Origin: Erythrophleum ivorense
Taxonomy: Eukaryota; Streptophyta; Magnoliopsida; Fabales; Fabaceae
Assembly: GCA_026724425.1 (NCBI GenBank)
Contig: JAIUCV010000571.1
Span: forward strand, 357,501-421,500
Length of the DNA: 64,000 nucleotides
Direction of reading: 5' to 3'
Positions 29,301-44,778 of this stretch are shown here, one piece after another (the first letter of the stretch is position 1; each line of letters starts with the position of its first letter). Made by a program: the position numbers and the translations under genes. Below the pieces are notes generated by a model. That model saw only the letters and a program-made list of their open reading frames with translations. It had not been told where the DNA came from and did not search any database.

Positions 29301-32300
29301 GAGCAACATGTGTGACATGATTCTCATTCCTTGAGAGGAACTTCAAAGCTACCATCCTGAGAGAGACATTACTAGTAAGGAGTCCCAATCGTAGTTCTAT
29401 GCCTCCACACAATGTAGAAACATACTTGTAGTGTATGTAATGATCAAGACGGACCCATAGTTAGCCAAACATGCATTAGGTTCTACACGGGACTATGAGG
29501 AGCAACATGTGTGACATGATTCTCATTCCTTGAGAGGAACATCAAAGCTACCATCCTGAGAGAAATATAAGTAGTAAGGAGTCCCAATCGTAGCTCTATG
29601 CCTCCACACAATGTAGGAACATACTTGTAGTGTATGTAATGATCAAGACGGACCCATAGTTAGCCAAACATGCATTAGGTTCTCCACGGGACTCTGAGGA
29701 GCAACATGTGTGACATGATTCTCATTCCTTGAGAGGAACTTCAAAGCTACCATCCTGAGAGAGAAATTACTAGTAAGGAGTCCCAATCGTAGCTCTATGC
29801 CTCCACACAATGTAGAAACATACTTGTAGTGTATGTAATGATCAAGACGGACCCATAGTTAGCCAAACATGCATTAGGTTCTACACGGGACTATGAGGAG
29901 CAACATGTGTGACATGATTCTCATTCCTTGAGAGGAACATCAAAGCTACCATCCTGAGAGAAACATAAGTAGTAAGGAGTCCCAATCGTAGCTCTATGCC
30001 TCCACACAATGTAGGAACATACTTGTAGTGTATGTAATGATCAAGGCGGACCCATACTTAGCGAAACATGCATTAGGTTCTCCACGGGACTATGAGGAGC
30101 AACATGTGTGACATGATTCTCATTCCTTGAGAGGAACATCAAAGCTACCATCCTGAGAGAAACATAAGTAGTAAGGAGTCCAAATCGTAGCTCTATGCCT
30201 CCACACAATGTAGAAACATACTTGTAGTGTATGTAATGATCAAGACGGACCCATAGTTAGCCAAACATGCATTAGGTTCTACACGGGACTATGAGGAGCA
30301 ACATGTGTGACATGATTCTCATTCCTTGAGAGGAACATCAAAGCTACCATCCTGAGAGAAACATAAGTAGTAAGGAGTCCCAATCGTAGCTCTATGCCTC
30401 CACACAATGTAGGAACATACTTGTAGTGTATGTAATGATCAAGACGGACCCATACTTAGCCAAACATGCATTAGGTTCTCCACGGGACTATGAGGAGCAA
30501 CATGTGTGACATGATTCTCATTCTTTGAGAGGAACATCAAAGCTACCATCCTGAGAGAAACATAAGTAGTAAGGAGTCCCAATCGTAGCTCTATACCTCC
30601 ACACAATGTAGGAACATACTTGTAGTGTATGTAATGATCAAGACGGACCCATAGTTAGCCAAACATGCATTAGGTTCTCCACGGGACTATGAGGAGCAAC
30701 ATGTGTGACATGATTCTCATTCCTTGAGAGGAACTTCAAAGCTACCATCCTGAGAGAGACATTACTAGTAAGGAGTCCCAATCGTAGCTCTATGCCTCCA
30801 CACAATGTAGAAACATACTTGTAGTGTATGTAATGATCAAGACGGACCCATACTTAGCCAAACATGCATTAGGTTCTCCACGGGACTATGAGAGCAACAT
30901 GAATGACATGATTCTCATTCCTTGAGAGGAACATCAAAGCTACCATCCTGAGAGAAACATAAGTAGTAAGGAGTCCCAATCGTAGCTCTATGCCTCCACA
31001 CAATGTAGAAACATACTTGTAGTGTATGTAATGATCAAGACGGACCCATAGTTAGCCAAACATGCATTAGGTTCTACACGGGACTATGAGGAGCAACATG
31101 TGTGACATGATTCTCATTCCTTGAGAGGAACTTCAAAGCTACCATTCTGAGAGAAACATAAGTAGTATGGAGTCCCAATCGTAGCTCTATGCCTCCACAC
31201 AATGTAGCAACATACTTGTAGTGTATGTAATGATCAAGGCGGACCCATACTTAGCGAAACATGCATTAGGTTCTCCACGGGACTATGAGGAGCAACATGT
31301 GTGACATGATTCTCATTCCTTGAGAGGAACTTCAAAGCTACCATCCTGAGAGAGACATTACTAGTAAGGAGTCCCAATCGTAGTTCTATGCCTCCACACA
31401 ATGTAGAAACATACTTGTAGTGTATGTAATGATCAAGACGGACCCATAGTTAGCCAAACATGCATTAGGTTCTACACGGGACTATGAGGAGCAACATGTG
31501 TGACATGATTCTCATTCCTTGAGAGGAACATCAAAGCTACCATCCTGAGAGAAATATAAGTAGTAAGGAGTCCCAATCGTAGCTCTATGCCTCCACACAA
31601 TGTAGGAACATACTTGTAGTGTATGTAATGATCAAGACGGACCCATAGTTAGCCAAACATGCATTAGGTTCTCCACGGGACTCTGAGGAGCAACATGTGT
31701 GACATGATTCTCATTCCTTGAGAGGAACTTCAAAGCTACCATCCTGAGAGAGAAATTACTAGTAAGGAGTCCCAATCGTAGCTCTATGCCTCCACACAAT
31801 GTAGAAACATACTTGTAGTGTATGTAATGATCAAGACGGACCCATAGTTAGCCAAACATGCATTAGGTTCTACACGGGACTATGAGGAGCAACATGTGTG
31901 ACATGATTCTCATTCCTTGAGAGGAACATCAAAGCTACCATCCTGAGAGAAACATAAGTAGTAAGGAGTCCCAATCGTAGCTCTCTGCCTCCACACAATG
32001 TAGGAACATACTTGTAGTGTATGTAATGATCAAGGCGGACCCATACTTAGCGAAACATGCATTAGGTTCTCCACGGGACTATGAGGAGCAACATGTGTGA
32101 CATGATTCTCATTCCTTGAGAGGAACTTCAAAGCTACCATCCTGAGAGAGACATTACTAGTAAGGAGTCCCAATCGTAGCTCTATGCCTCCACACAATGT
32201 AGAAACATACTTGTAGTGTATGTAATGATCAAGACGGACCCATACTTAGCCAAACATGCATTAGGTTCTCCACGGGACTATGAGAGCAACATGTGTGACA

Positions 32301-35300
32301 TGATTCTCATTCCTTGAGAGGAACATCAAAGCTACCATCCTGAGAGAAACATAAGTAGTAAGGAGTCCCAATCGTAGCTCTATGCCTCCACACAATGTAG
32401 AAACATACTTGTAGTGTATGTAATGATCAAGACGGACCCATAGTTAGCCAAACATGCATTAGGTTCTACACGGGACTATGAGGAGCAACATGTGTGACAT
32501 GATTCTCATTCCTTGAGAGGAACATCAAAGCTACCATCCTGAGAGAAACATAAGTAGTAAGGAGTCCCAATCGTAGCTCTATGCCTCCACACAATGTAGG
32601 AACATACTTGTAGTGTATGTAATGATCAAGGCGGACCCATACTTAGCGAAACATGCATTAGGTTCTCCACGGGACTATAAGAGCAACATGTGTGACATGA
32701 TTCTCATTCCTTGAGAGGAACATCAAAGCTACCATCCTGAGAGAAACATAAGTAGTAAGGAGTCCCAATCGTAGCTCTATGCCTCCACACAATGTAGGAA
32801 CATACTTGTAGTGTATGTAATGATCAAGGCGGACCCATACTTAGCGAAACATGCATTAGGTTCTCCACGGGACTATGAGGAGCAACATGTGTGACATGAT
32901 TCTCATTCTTTGAGAGGAACATCAAAGCTACCATCCTGAGAGAAACATAAGTAGTAAGGAGTCCCAATCGTAGCTCTATACCTCCACACAATGTAGGAAC
33001 ATACTTGTAGTGTATGTAATGATCAAGACGGACCCATAGTTAGCCAAACATGCATTAGGTTCTCCACGGGACTATGAGGAGCAACATGTGTGACATGATT
33101 CTCATTCCTTGAGAGGAACTTCAAAGCTACCATCCTGAGAGAGACATTACTAGTAAGGAGTCCCAATCGTAGCTCTATGCCTCCACACAATGTAGAAACA
33201 TACTTTTAGTGTATGTAATGATCAAGACGGACCCATACTTAGCCAAACATGCATTAGGTTCTCCACGGGACTATGAGAGCAACATGAATGACATGATTCT
33301 CATTCCTTGAGAGGAACATCAAAGCTACCATCCTGAGAGAAACATAAGTAGTAAGGAGTCCCAATCGTAGCTCTATGCCTCCACACAATGTAGAAACATA
33401 CTTGTAGTGTATGTAATGATCAAGACGGACCCATAGTTAGACAAACATGCATTAGGTTCTACACGGGACTATGAGGAGCAACATGTGTGACATGATTCTC
33501 ATTCCTTGAGAGGAACTTCAAAGCTACCATTCTGAGAGAAACATAAGTAGTATGGAGTCCCAATCGTAGCTCTATGCCTCCACACAATGTAGCAACATAC
33601 TTGTAGTGTATGTAATGATCAAGGCGGACCCATACTTAGCGAAACATGCATTAGGTTCTCCACGGGACTATGAGGAGCAACATGTGTGACATGATTCTCA
33701 TTCCTTGAGAGGAACATCAAAGCTACCATCCTGAGAGAAACATAAGTAGTAAGGAGTCCCAATCGTAGCTCTATGCCTCCACACAATGTAGAAACATACT
33801 TGTAGTGTATGTAATGATCAAGACGGACCCATAGTTAGCCAAACATGCATTAGGTTCTACACGGGACTATGAGGAGCAACATGTGTGACATGATTCTCAT
33901 TCCTTGAGAGGAACATCAAAGCTACCATCCTGAGAGAAACATAAGTAGTAAGGAGTCCCAATCGTAGCTCTATGCCTCCACACAATGTAGGAACATACTT
34001 GTAGTGTATGTAATGATCAAGGCGGACCCATACTTAGCGAAACATGCATTAGGTTCTCCACGGGACTATGAGGAGCAACATGTGTGACATGATTCTCATT
34101 CCTTGAGAGGAACTTCAAAGCTACCATCCTGAGAGAGACATTACTAGTAAGGAGTCCCAATCGTAGCTCTATGCCTCCACACAATGTAGAAACATACTTG
34201 TAGTGTATGTAATGATCAAGACGGACCCATACTTAGCCAAACATGCATTAGGTTCTCCACGGGACTATGAGAGCAACATGTGTGACATGATTCTCATTCC
34301 TTGAGAGGAACATCAAAGCTACCATCCTGAGAGAAACATAAGTAGTAAGGAGTCCCAATCGTAGCTCTATGCCTCCACACAATGTAGGAACATACTTGTA
34401 GTGTATGTAATGATCAAGGCGGACCCATACTTAGCGAAACATGCATTAGGTTCTCCACGGGACTATGAGGAGCAACATGTGTGACATGATTCTCATTCCT
34501 TGAGAGGAACTTCAAAGCTACCATCCTGAGAGAGACATTACTAGTAAGGAGTCCCAATCGTAGCTCTATGCCTCCACACAATGTAGAAACATACTTGTAG
34601 TGTATGTAATGATCAAGACGGACCCATACTTAGCCAAACATGCATTCGGTTCTCCACGGGACTATGAGAGCAACATGTGTGACATGATTCTCATTCCTTG
34701 AGAGGAACATCAAAGCTACCATCCTGAGAGAAACATAAGTAGTAAGGAGTCCCAATCGTAGCTCTATGCCTCCACACAATGTAGAAACATACTTGTAGTG
34801 TATGTAATGATCAAGACGGACCCATAGTTAGCCAAACATGCATTAGGTTCTACACGGGACTATGAGGAGCAACATGTGTGACATGATTCTCATTCCTTGA
34901 GAGGAACATCAAAGCTACCATCCTGAGAGAAACATAAGTAGTAAGGAGTCCCAATCGTAGCTCTATGCCTCCACACAATGTAGGAACATACTTGTAGTGT
35001 ATGTAATGATCAAGGCGGACCCATACTTAGCGAAACATGCATTAGGTTCTCCACGGGACTATGAGGAGCAACATGTGTGACATGATTCTCATTCCTTGAG
35101 AGGAACTTCAAAGCTACCATCCTGAGAGAGACATTACTAGTAAGGAGTCCCAATCGTAGCTCTATGCCTCCACACAATGTAGAAACATACTTGTAGTGTA
35201 TGTAATGATCAAGACGGACCCATACTTAGCCAAACATGCATTAGGTTCTCCACGGGACTATGAGAGCAACATGTGTGACATGATTCTCATTCCTTGAGAG

Positions 35301-36354
35301 GAACATCAAAGCTACCATCCTGAGAGAAACATAAGTAGTAAGGAGTCCCAATCGTAGCTCTATGCCTCCACACAATGTAGGAACATACTTGTAGTGTATG
35401 TAATGATCAAGGCGGACCCATACTTAGCGAAACATGCATTAGGTTCTCCACGGGACTATGAGGAGCAACATGTGTGACATGATTCTCATTCTTTGAGAGG
35501 AACATCAAAGCTACCATCCTGAGAGAAACATAAGTAGTAAGGAGTCCCAATCGTAGCTCTATACCTCCACACAATGTAGGAACATACTTGTAGTGTATGT
35601 AATGATCAAGACGGACCCATAGTTAGCCAAACATGCATTAGGTTCTCCACGGGACTATGAGGAGCAACATGTGTGACATGATTCTCATTCCTTGAGAGGA
35701 ACTTCAAAGCTACCATCCTGAGAGAGACATTACTAGTAAGGAGTCCCAATCGTAGCTCTATGCCTCCACACAATGTAGAAACATACTTTTAGTGTATGTA
35801 ATGATCAAGACGGACCCATACTTAGCCAAACATGCATTAGGTTCTCCACGGGACTATGAGAGCAACATGAATGACATGATTCTCATTCCTTGAGAGGAAC
35901 ATCAAAGCTACCATCCTGAGAGAAACATAAGTAGTAAGGAGTCCCAATCGTAGCTCTATGCCTCCACACAATGTAGAAACATACTTGTAGTGTATGTAAT
36001 GATCAAGACGGACCCATAGTTAGACAAACATGCATTAGGTTCTACACGGGACTATGAGGAGCAACATGTGTGACATGATTCTCATTCCTTGAGAGGAACT
36101 TCAAAGCTACCATTCTGAGAGAAACATAAGTAGTATGGAGTCCCAATCGTAGCTCTATGCCTCCACACAATGTAGCAACATACTTGTAGTGTATGTAATG
36201 ATCAAGACGGACCCATAGTTAGCCAAACATGCATTAGGTTCTCCACGGGACTATGAGGAGCAACATGTGTGACATGATTCTCATTCCTTGAGAGGAACTT
36301 CAAAGCTACCATCCTGAGAGAGACATTACTAGTAAGGAGTCCCAATCGTAGTTC

Positions 36355-39300
36355 TATGCCTCCACACAATGTAGAAACATACTTGTAGTGTATGTAATGA
36401 TCAAGACGGACCCATAGTTAGCCAAACATGCATTAGGTTCTACACGGGACTATGAGGAGCAACATGTGTGACATGATTCTCATTCCTTGAGAGGAACATC
36501 AAAGCTACCATCCTGAGAGAAATATAAGTAGTAAGGAGTCCCAATCGTAGCTCTATGCCTCCACACAATGTAGGAACATACTTGTAGTGTATGTAATGAT
36601 CAAGACGGACCCATAGTTAGCCAAACATGCATTAGGTTCTCCACGGGACTCTGAGGAGCAACATGTGTGACATGATTCTCATTCCTTGAGAGGAACTTCA
36701 AAGCTACCATCCTGAGAGAGAAGTTACTAGTAAGGAGTCCCAATCGTAGCTCTATGCCTCCACACAATGTAGAAACATACTTGTAGTGTATGTAATGATC
36801 AAGACGGACCCATAGTTAGCCAAACATGCATTAGGTTCTACACGGGACTATGAGGAGCAACATGTGTGACATGATTCTCATTCCTTGAGAGGAACATCAA
36901 AGCTACCATCCTGAGAGAAACATAAGTAGTAAGGAGTCCCAATCGTAGCTCTATGCCTCCACACAATGTAGGAACATACTTGTAGTGTATGTAATGATCA
37001 AGGCGGACCCATACTTAGCGAAACATGCATTAGGTTCTCCACGGGACTATGAGGAGCAACATGTGTGACATGATTCTCATTCCTTGAGAGGAACTTCAAA
37101 GCTACCATCCTGAGAGAGACATTACTAGTAAGGAGTCCCAATCGTAGCTCTATGCCTCCACACAATGTAGAAACATACTTGTAGTGTATGTAATGATCAA
37201 GACGGACCCATACTTAGCCAAACATGCATTCGGTTCTCCACGGGACTATGAGAGCAACATGTGTGACATGATTCTCATTCCTTGAGAGGAACATCAAAGC
37301 TACCATCCTGAGAGAAACATAAGTAGTAAGGAGTCCCAATCGTAGCTCTATGCCTCCACACAATGTAGAAACATACTTGTAGTGTATGTAATGATCAAGA
37401 CGGACCCATAGTTAGCCAAACATGCATTAGGTTCTACACGGGACTATGAGGAGCAACATGTGTGACATGATTCTCATTCCTTGAGAGGAACATCAAAGCT
37501 ACCATCCTGAGAGAAACATAAGTAGTAAGGAGTCCCAATCGTAGCTCTATGCCTCCACACAATGTAGAAACATACTTGTAGTGTATGTAATGATCAAGAC
37601 GGACCCATAGTTAGCCAAACATGCATTAGGTTCTACACGGGACTATGAGGAGCAACATGTGTGACATGATTCTCATTCCTTGAGAGGAACTTCAAAGCTA
37701 CCATTCTGAGAGAAACATAAGTAGTATGGAGTCCCAATCGTAGCTCTATGCCTCCACACAATGTAGAAACATACTTGTAGTGTATGTAATGATCAAAACG
37801 GACCCATAGTTAGCCAAACATGCATTAGGTTCTACACGGGACTATGAGGAGCAACATGTGTGACATGATTCTCATTCCTTGAGAGGAACTTCAAAGCTAC
37901 CATTCTGAGAGAAACATAAGTAGTATGGAGTCCCAATCGTAGCTCTATGCCTCCACACAATGTAGGAACATACTTGTAGTGTATGTAATGATCAAGACGG
38001 ACCCATAGTTAGCCAAACATGCATTAGGTTCTCCACGGGACTATGAGGAGCAACATGTGTGACATGATTCTCATTCCTTGAGAGGAACTTCAAAGCTACC
38101 ATCCTGAGAGAAACATAAGTAGTAAGGAGTCCCAATCGTAGCTCTATGCCTCCACACAATGTAGGAACATACTTGTAGTGTATGTAATGATCAAGACGGA
38201 GCAATAGTTAGCCAAACATGCATTAGGTTCTCCACGGGACTCTGAGGAGCAACATGTGTGACATGATTCTCATTCCTTGAAAGGAACTTCAAAGCTACCA
38301 TCCTGAGAGAGACATTACTAGTAAGGAGTCCCAATCGTAGCTCTATGCCTCCACACAATGTAGGAACATACTTGTAGTGTATGTAATGATCAAGACGGAC
38401 CCATAGTTAGCCAAACATGCATTAGGTTCTCCACGGGACTATGAGGAGCAACATGTGTGACATGATTCTCATTCCTTGAGAGGAATTTCAAAGCTACCAT
38501 CCTGAGAGAAACATAAGTAGTAAGGAGTCCCAATCGTAGCTCTATGCCTCCACACAATGTAGGAACATACTTGTAGTGTATGTAATGATCAAGGCGGACC
38601 CATACTTAGCGAAACATGCATTAGGTTCTCCACGGGACTATGAGGAGCAACATGTGTGACATGATTCTCATTCCTTGAGAGGAACATCAAAGCTACCATC
38701 CTGAGAGAAACATAAGTAGTAAGGAGTCCCAATCGTAGCTCTATGCCTCCACACAATGTAGAAACATACTTGTAGTGTATGTAATGATCAAGACGGACCC
38801 ATACTTAGCCAAACATGCATTAGGTTCTACACGGGACTATGAGGAGCAACATGTGTGACATGATTCTCATTCCTTGAGAGGAACATCAAAGCTACCATCC
38901 TGAGAGAAACATAAGTAGTAAGGAGTCCCAATCGTAGCTCTATGCCTCCACACAATGTAGAAACATACTTGTAGTGTATGTAATGATCAAGACGGACCCA
39001 TAGTTAGCCAAACATGCATTAGGTTCTACACGGGACTATGAGGAGCAACATGTGTGACATGATTCTCATTCCTTGAGAGGAACATCAAAGCTACCATCCT
39101 GAGAGAAATATAAGTAGTAAGGAGTCCCAATCGTAGCTCTATGCCTCCACACAATGTAGGAACATACTTGTAGTGTATGTAATGATCAAGACGGACCCAT
39201 AGTTAGCCAAACATGCATTAGGTTCTCCACGGGACTCTGAGGAGCAACATGTGTGACATGATTCTCATTCCTTGAGAGGAACTTCAAAGCTACCATCCTG

Positions 39301-42300
39301 AGAGAAATATAAGTAGTAAGGAGTCCCAATCGTAGCTCTATGCCTCCACACAATGTAGGAACATACTTGTAGTGTATGTAATGATCAAGACGGAGCAATA
39401 GTTAGCCAAACATGCATTAGGTTCTCCACGGGACTCTGAGGAGCAACATGTGTGACATGATTCTCATTCCTTGAGAGGAACTTCAAAGCTACCATCCTGA
39501 GAGAGACATTACTAGTAAGGAGTCCCAATCGTAGCTCTATGCCTCCACACAATGTAGGAACATACTTGTAGTGTATGTAATGATCAAGACGGACCCATAG
39601 TTAGCCAAACATGCATTAGGTTCTCCACGGGACTATGAGGAGCAACATGTGTGACATGATTCTCATTCCTTGAGAGGAATTTCAAAGCTACCATCCTGAG
39701 AGAAACATAAGTAGTAAGGAGTCCCAATCGTAGCTCTATGCCTCCACACAATGTAGGAACATACTTGTAGTGTATGTAATGATCAAGGCGGACCCATACT
39801 TAGCGAAACATGCATTAGGTTCTCCACGGGACTATGAGGAGCAACATGTGTGACATGATTCTCATTCCTTGAGAGGAACATCAAAGCTACCATCCTGAGA
39901 GAAACATAAGTAGTAAGGAGTCCCAATCGTAGCTCTATGCCTCCACACAATGTAGAAACATACTTGTAGTGTATGTAATGATCAAGACGGACCCATAGTT
40001 AGCCAAACATGCATTAGGTTCTACACGGGACTATGAGGAGCAACATGTGTGACATGATTCTCATTCCTTGAGAGGAACATCAAAGCTACCATCCTGAGAG
40101 AAACATAAGTAGTAAGGAGTCCCAATCGTAGCTCTATGCCTCCACACAATGTAGAAACATACTTGTAGTGTATGTAATGATCAAGACGGACCCATAGTTA
40201 GCCAAACATGCATTAGGTTCTACACGGGACTATGAGGAGCAACATGTGTGACATGATTCTCATTCCTTGAGAGGAACATCAAAGCTACCATCCTGAGAGA
40301 AATATAAGTAGTAAGGAGTCCCAATCGTAGCTCTATGCCTCCACACAATGTAGGAACATACTTGTAGTGTATGTAATGATCAAGACGGACCCATAGTTAG
40401 CCAAACATGCATTAGGTTCTCCACGGGACTCTGAGGAGCAACATGTGTGACATGATTCTCATTCCTTGAGAGGAACTTCAAAGCTACCATCCTGAGAGAG
40501 AAGTTACTAGTAAGGAGTCCCAATCGTAGCTCTATGCCTCCACACAATGTAGAAACATACTTGTAGTGTATGTAATGATCAAGACGGACCCATAGTTAGC
40601 CAAACATGCATTAGGTTCTACACGGGACTATGAGGAGCAACATGTGTGACATGATTCTCATTCCTTGAGAGGAACATCAAAGCTACCATCCTGAGAGAAA
40701 CATAAGTAGTAAGGAGTCCCAATCGTAGCTCTATGCCTCCACACAATGTAGGAACATACTTGTAGTGTATGTAATGATCAAGGCGGACCCATACTTAGCG
40801 AAACATGCATTAGGTTCTCCACGGGACTATGAGGAGCAACATGTGTGACATGATTCTCATTCCTTGAGAGGAACTTCAAAGCTACCATCCTGAGAGAGAC
40901 ATTACTAGTAAGGAGTCCCAATCGTAGCTCTATGCCTCCACACAATGTAGAAACATACTTGTAGTGTATGTAATGATCAAGACGGACCCATACTTAGCCA
41001 AACATGCATTCGGTTCTCCACGGGACTATGAGAGCAACATGTGTGACATGATTCTCATTCCTTGAGAGGAACATCAAAGCTACCATCCTGAGAGAAACAT
41101 AAGTAGTAAGGAGTCCCAATCGTAGCTCTATGCCTCCACACAATGTAGAAACATACTTGTAGTGTATGTAATGATCAAGACGGACCCATAGTTAGCCAAA
41201 CATGCATTAGGTTCTACACGGGACTATGAGGAGCAACATGTGTGACATGATTCTCATTCCTTGAGAGGAACATCAAAGCTACCATCCTGAGAGAAACATA
41301 AGTAGTAAGGAGTCCCAATCGTAGCTCTATGCCTCCACACAATGTAGAAACATACTTGTAGTGTATGTAATGATCAAGACGGACCCATAGTTAGCCAAAC
41401 ATGCATTAGGTTCTACACGGGACTATGAGGAGCAACATGTGTGACATGATTCTCATTCCTTGAGAGGAACTTCAAAGCTACCATTCTGAGAGAAACATAA
41501 GTAGTATGGAGTCCCAATCGTAGCTCTATGCCTCCACACAATGTAGAAACATACTTGTAGTGTATGTAATGATCAAGACGGACCCATAGTTAGCCAAACA
41601 TGCATTAGGTTCTACACGGGACTATGAGGAGCAACATGTGTGACATGATTCTCATTCCTTGAGAGGAACTTCAAAGCTACCATTCTGAGAGAAACATAAG
41701 TAGTATGGAGTCCCAATCGTAGCTCTATGCCTCCACACAATGTAGGAACATACTTGTAGTGTATGTAATGATCAAGACGGACCCATAGTTAGCCAAACAT
41801 GCATTAGGTTCTCCACGGGACTATGAGGAGCAACATGTGTGACATGATTCTCATTCCTTGAGAGGAACTTCAAAGCTACCATCCTGAGAGAAACATAAGT
41901 AGTAAGGAGTCCCAATCGTAGTTCTATGCCTCCACACAATGTAGGAACATACTTGTAGTGTATGTAATGATCAAGACGGAGCAATAGTTAGCCAAACATG
42001 CATTAGGTTCTCCACGGGACTCTGAGGAGCAACATGTGTGACATGATTCTCATTCCTTGAGAGGAACTTCAAAGCTACCATCCTGAGAGAGACATTACTA
42101 GTAAGGAGTCCCAATCGTAGCTCTATGCCTCCACACAATGTAGGAACATACTTGTAGTGTATGTAATGATCAAGACGGACCCATAGTTAGCCAAACATGC
42201 ATTAGGTTCTCCACGGGACTATGAGGAGCAACATGTGTGACATGATTCTCATTCCTTGAGAGGAATTTCAAAGCTACCATCCTGAGAGAAACATAAGTAG

Positions 42301-43803
42301 TAAGGAGTCCCAATCGTAGCTCTATGCCTCCACACAATGTAGGAACATACTTGTAGTGTATGTAATGATCAAGCCGGACCCATACTTAGCGAAACATGCA
42401 TTAGGTTCTCCACGGGACTATGAGGAGCAACATGTGTGACATGATTCTCATTCCTTGAGAGGAACATCAAAGCTACCATCCTGAGAGAAACATAAGTAGT
42501 AAGGAGTCCCAATCGTAGCTCTATGCCTCCACACAATGTAGAAACATACTTGTAGTGTATGTAATGATCAAGACGGACCCATACTTAGCCAAACATGCAT
42601 TAGGTTCTACACGGGACTATGAGGAGCAACATGTGTGACATGATTCTCATTCCTTGAGAGGAACATCAAAGCTACCATCCTGAGAGAAACATAAGTAGTA
42701 AGGAGTCCCAATCGTAGCTCTATGCCTCCACACAATGTAGAAACATACTTGTAGTGTATGTAATGATCAAGACGGACCCATAGTTAGCCAAACATGCATT
42801 AGGTTCTACACGGGACTATGAGGAGCAACATGTGTGACATGATTCTCATTCCTTGAGAGGAACATCAAAGCTACCATCCTGAGAGAAATATAAGTAGTAA
42901 GGAGTCCCAATCGTAGCTCTATGCCTCCACACAATGTAGGAACATACTTGTAGTGTATGTAATGATCAAGACGGACCCATAGTTAGCCAAACATGCATTA
43001 GGTTCTCCACGGGACTCTGAGGAGCAACATGTGTGACATGATTCTCATTCCTTGAGAGGAACTTCAAAGCTACCATCCTGAGAGAAATATAAGTAGTAAG
43101 GAGTCCCAATCGTAGCTCTATGCCTCCACACAATGTAGGAACATACTTGTAGTGTATGTAATGATCAAGACGGAGCAATAGTTAGCCAAACATGCATTAG
43201 GTTCTCCACGGGACTCTGAGGAGCAACATGTGTGACATGATTCTCATTCCTTGAGAGGAACTTCAAAGCTACCATCCTGAGAGAGACATTACTAGTAAGG
43301 AGTCCCAATCGTAGCTCTATGCCTCCACACAATGTAGGAACATACTTGTAGTGTATGTAATGATCAAGACGGACCCATAGTTAGCCAAACATGCATTAGG
43401 TTCTCCACGGGACTATGAGGAGCAACATGTGTGACATGATTCTCATTCCTTGAGAGGAATTTCAAAGCTACCATCCTGAGAGAAACATAAGTAGTAAGGA
43501 GTCCCAATCGTAGCTCTATGCCTCCACACAATGTAGGAACATACTTGTAGTGTATGTAATGATCAAGGCGGACCCATACTTAGCAAAACATGCATTAGGT
43601 TCTCCACGGGACTATGAGGAGCAACATGTGTGACATGATTCTCATTCCTTGAGAGGAACATCAAAGCTACCATCCTGAGAGAAACATAAGTAGTAAGGAG
43701 TCCCAATCGTAGCTCTATGCCTCCACACAATGTAGAAACATACTTGTAGTGTATGTAATGATCAAGACGGACCCATAGTTAGCCAAACATGCATTAGGTT
43801 CTA
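36355..43803. repeat. Recent 3,780-bp tandem duplication of 19 monomers
   Basis: The segment from about 36355 to 40134 is repeated from about 40135 to 43803, where the retrotransposon interrupts the second copy. Line-by-line comparison shows about five single-base differences in roughly 3.67 kb: near 37797, 38142/41922, 38281/42061, 38593/42373 and 39805/43585. Rare tags such as gcattcggttc (37228 and 41008), gacggagcaatag and aggaatttc recur at the same spacing. It is one of the youngest duplications seen here, and the element is inserted in its right-hand copy. Confidence 0.85.
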
Positions 43804-44778
43804 TGATAGTAGGATTTTTACTAAACAATTACCCTAGCTACACTATCATATCGCTGCAGTGTAAAAAGGAGTCAATCCAAATCGGGTGCGAAGCTATTCA
43901 ATCAGGATGCGATCAAATCTAATTAAGTCAAGCCAATTCAAATATGAGAATTTGATCTATCAACTTATGAAATGAACAAGGGTAAATGCAAGTTGATAAT
44001 TATGAACCAAAAGCTAGAAAGAACAGAATGCAACAAGATAGAATATAAAGGATAAAAAGCTTAAGGAACAAACACAAGATGAGAAACAATAAGATTAGGT
44101 ATTGTAAACTAACACCCTAATTAACAGAAATGGAATGCAATAAGTAAATGCAAGGTAATAAAATGACAAATGTAAGAAGCTAAAGACCAGAAAACTTGAA
44201 AGACAATTCTTAATAGGAAAACGATTAAAGCAAAGGGTCTTAAGGAATGGGTGTTATTGACTAATTAATCTCCATGATCAAACTAAGGTGCTTAACAAAA
44301 CTCAACAGAGCTAACCCTAGGCTGTGAACTCGAACACTAAAGCTAGCTCACTATCGTGACGGAAGCTATCAAGTCTGAGGTGCTTCCAGACCCAACTCTC
44401 ATCAGCGAAACACACCTCAGCTAGCATTAAGAAACAGCTCACACAAGCCAAAATGCACTCACAACAACTAATATCTTAGGCATGAAATGCAAATCTCTTG
44501 GAAAAGTTGGTTGGGGCATTTCATCAAACACCTTCTGGGTGGGAAATGCCCTAAGTTCAAATTCCAGATGATCAGAAAGGAATTAGCATTAAACTCACTA
44601 ATCAAGAAGGGAAAACAGTAATTCAAAGCTTAAACACCCTGGGTAATCATGGAAATTCACTAATCAGACCCAAACCTCAAGAACCCTAAATAGACTACTC
44701 AGAAATCGCCATACAGAAATCAAACCCAGAAATTGATAAAACTTGCATCATTAGAAAAAGGATTGAAAACTAAACAAC

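Larger units (their letters stand above)
1..43803. repeat. 199-bp tandem satellite array, left block
   Basis: About 220 head-to-tail copies of a 199-bp monomer fill this block with no interruption; the unit starts GACCCATA at 1, 200, 399 and so on. Copies differ at a small set of recurring sites: catagttag/catacttag/tagcg near the start, ctccacggg/ctacacggg/ctcaacggg/ctccacggtac, cttcaaag/catcaaag, catcctgag/cattctgag/catctcctgag, gacattactagt/acataagtagt/atataagtagt/gaagttactagt, and gtagaaac/gtaggaac/gtagcaac/gtaggcac. One variant is 1 bp shorter (gagagcaac) and one 2 bp longer (catctcctgag). Each monomer holds short dyads, seen in the first copy at 55-67, 75-88 and 168-186. There is no gene here: long frames in the array start at TTG and simply follow the repeat. 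High copy number, near-identity and an Athila insertion suggest pericentromeric, knob-like or other heterochromatin; a centromeric role is not shown. I do not recognise the family. Confidence 0.97.

Noticed and set aside
23870..43178. Recurring 70-codon minus-strand frames in the satellite (23870-24082, 24467-24679, 37992-38204, 39186-39398, 41772-41984, 42966-43178)
   Set aside because: They start at TTG, not ATG, run across a monomer boundary, and exist only where particular monomer variants (gacggagcaatag) happen to avoid a stop. They copy the repeat and show no coding constraint.
1..43803. CRISPR-like array, because of regularly spaced near-identical repeats
   Set aside because: There are no unique spacers: the whole 199-bp unit repeats without gaps, next to a plant retrotransposon. 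It is a eukaryotic satellite.
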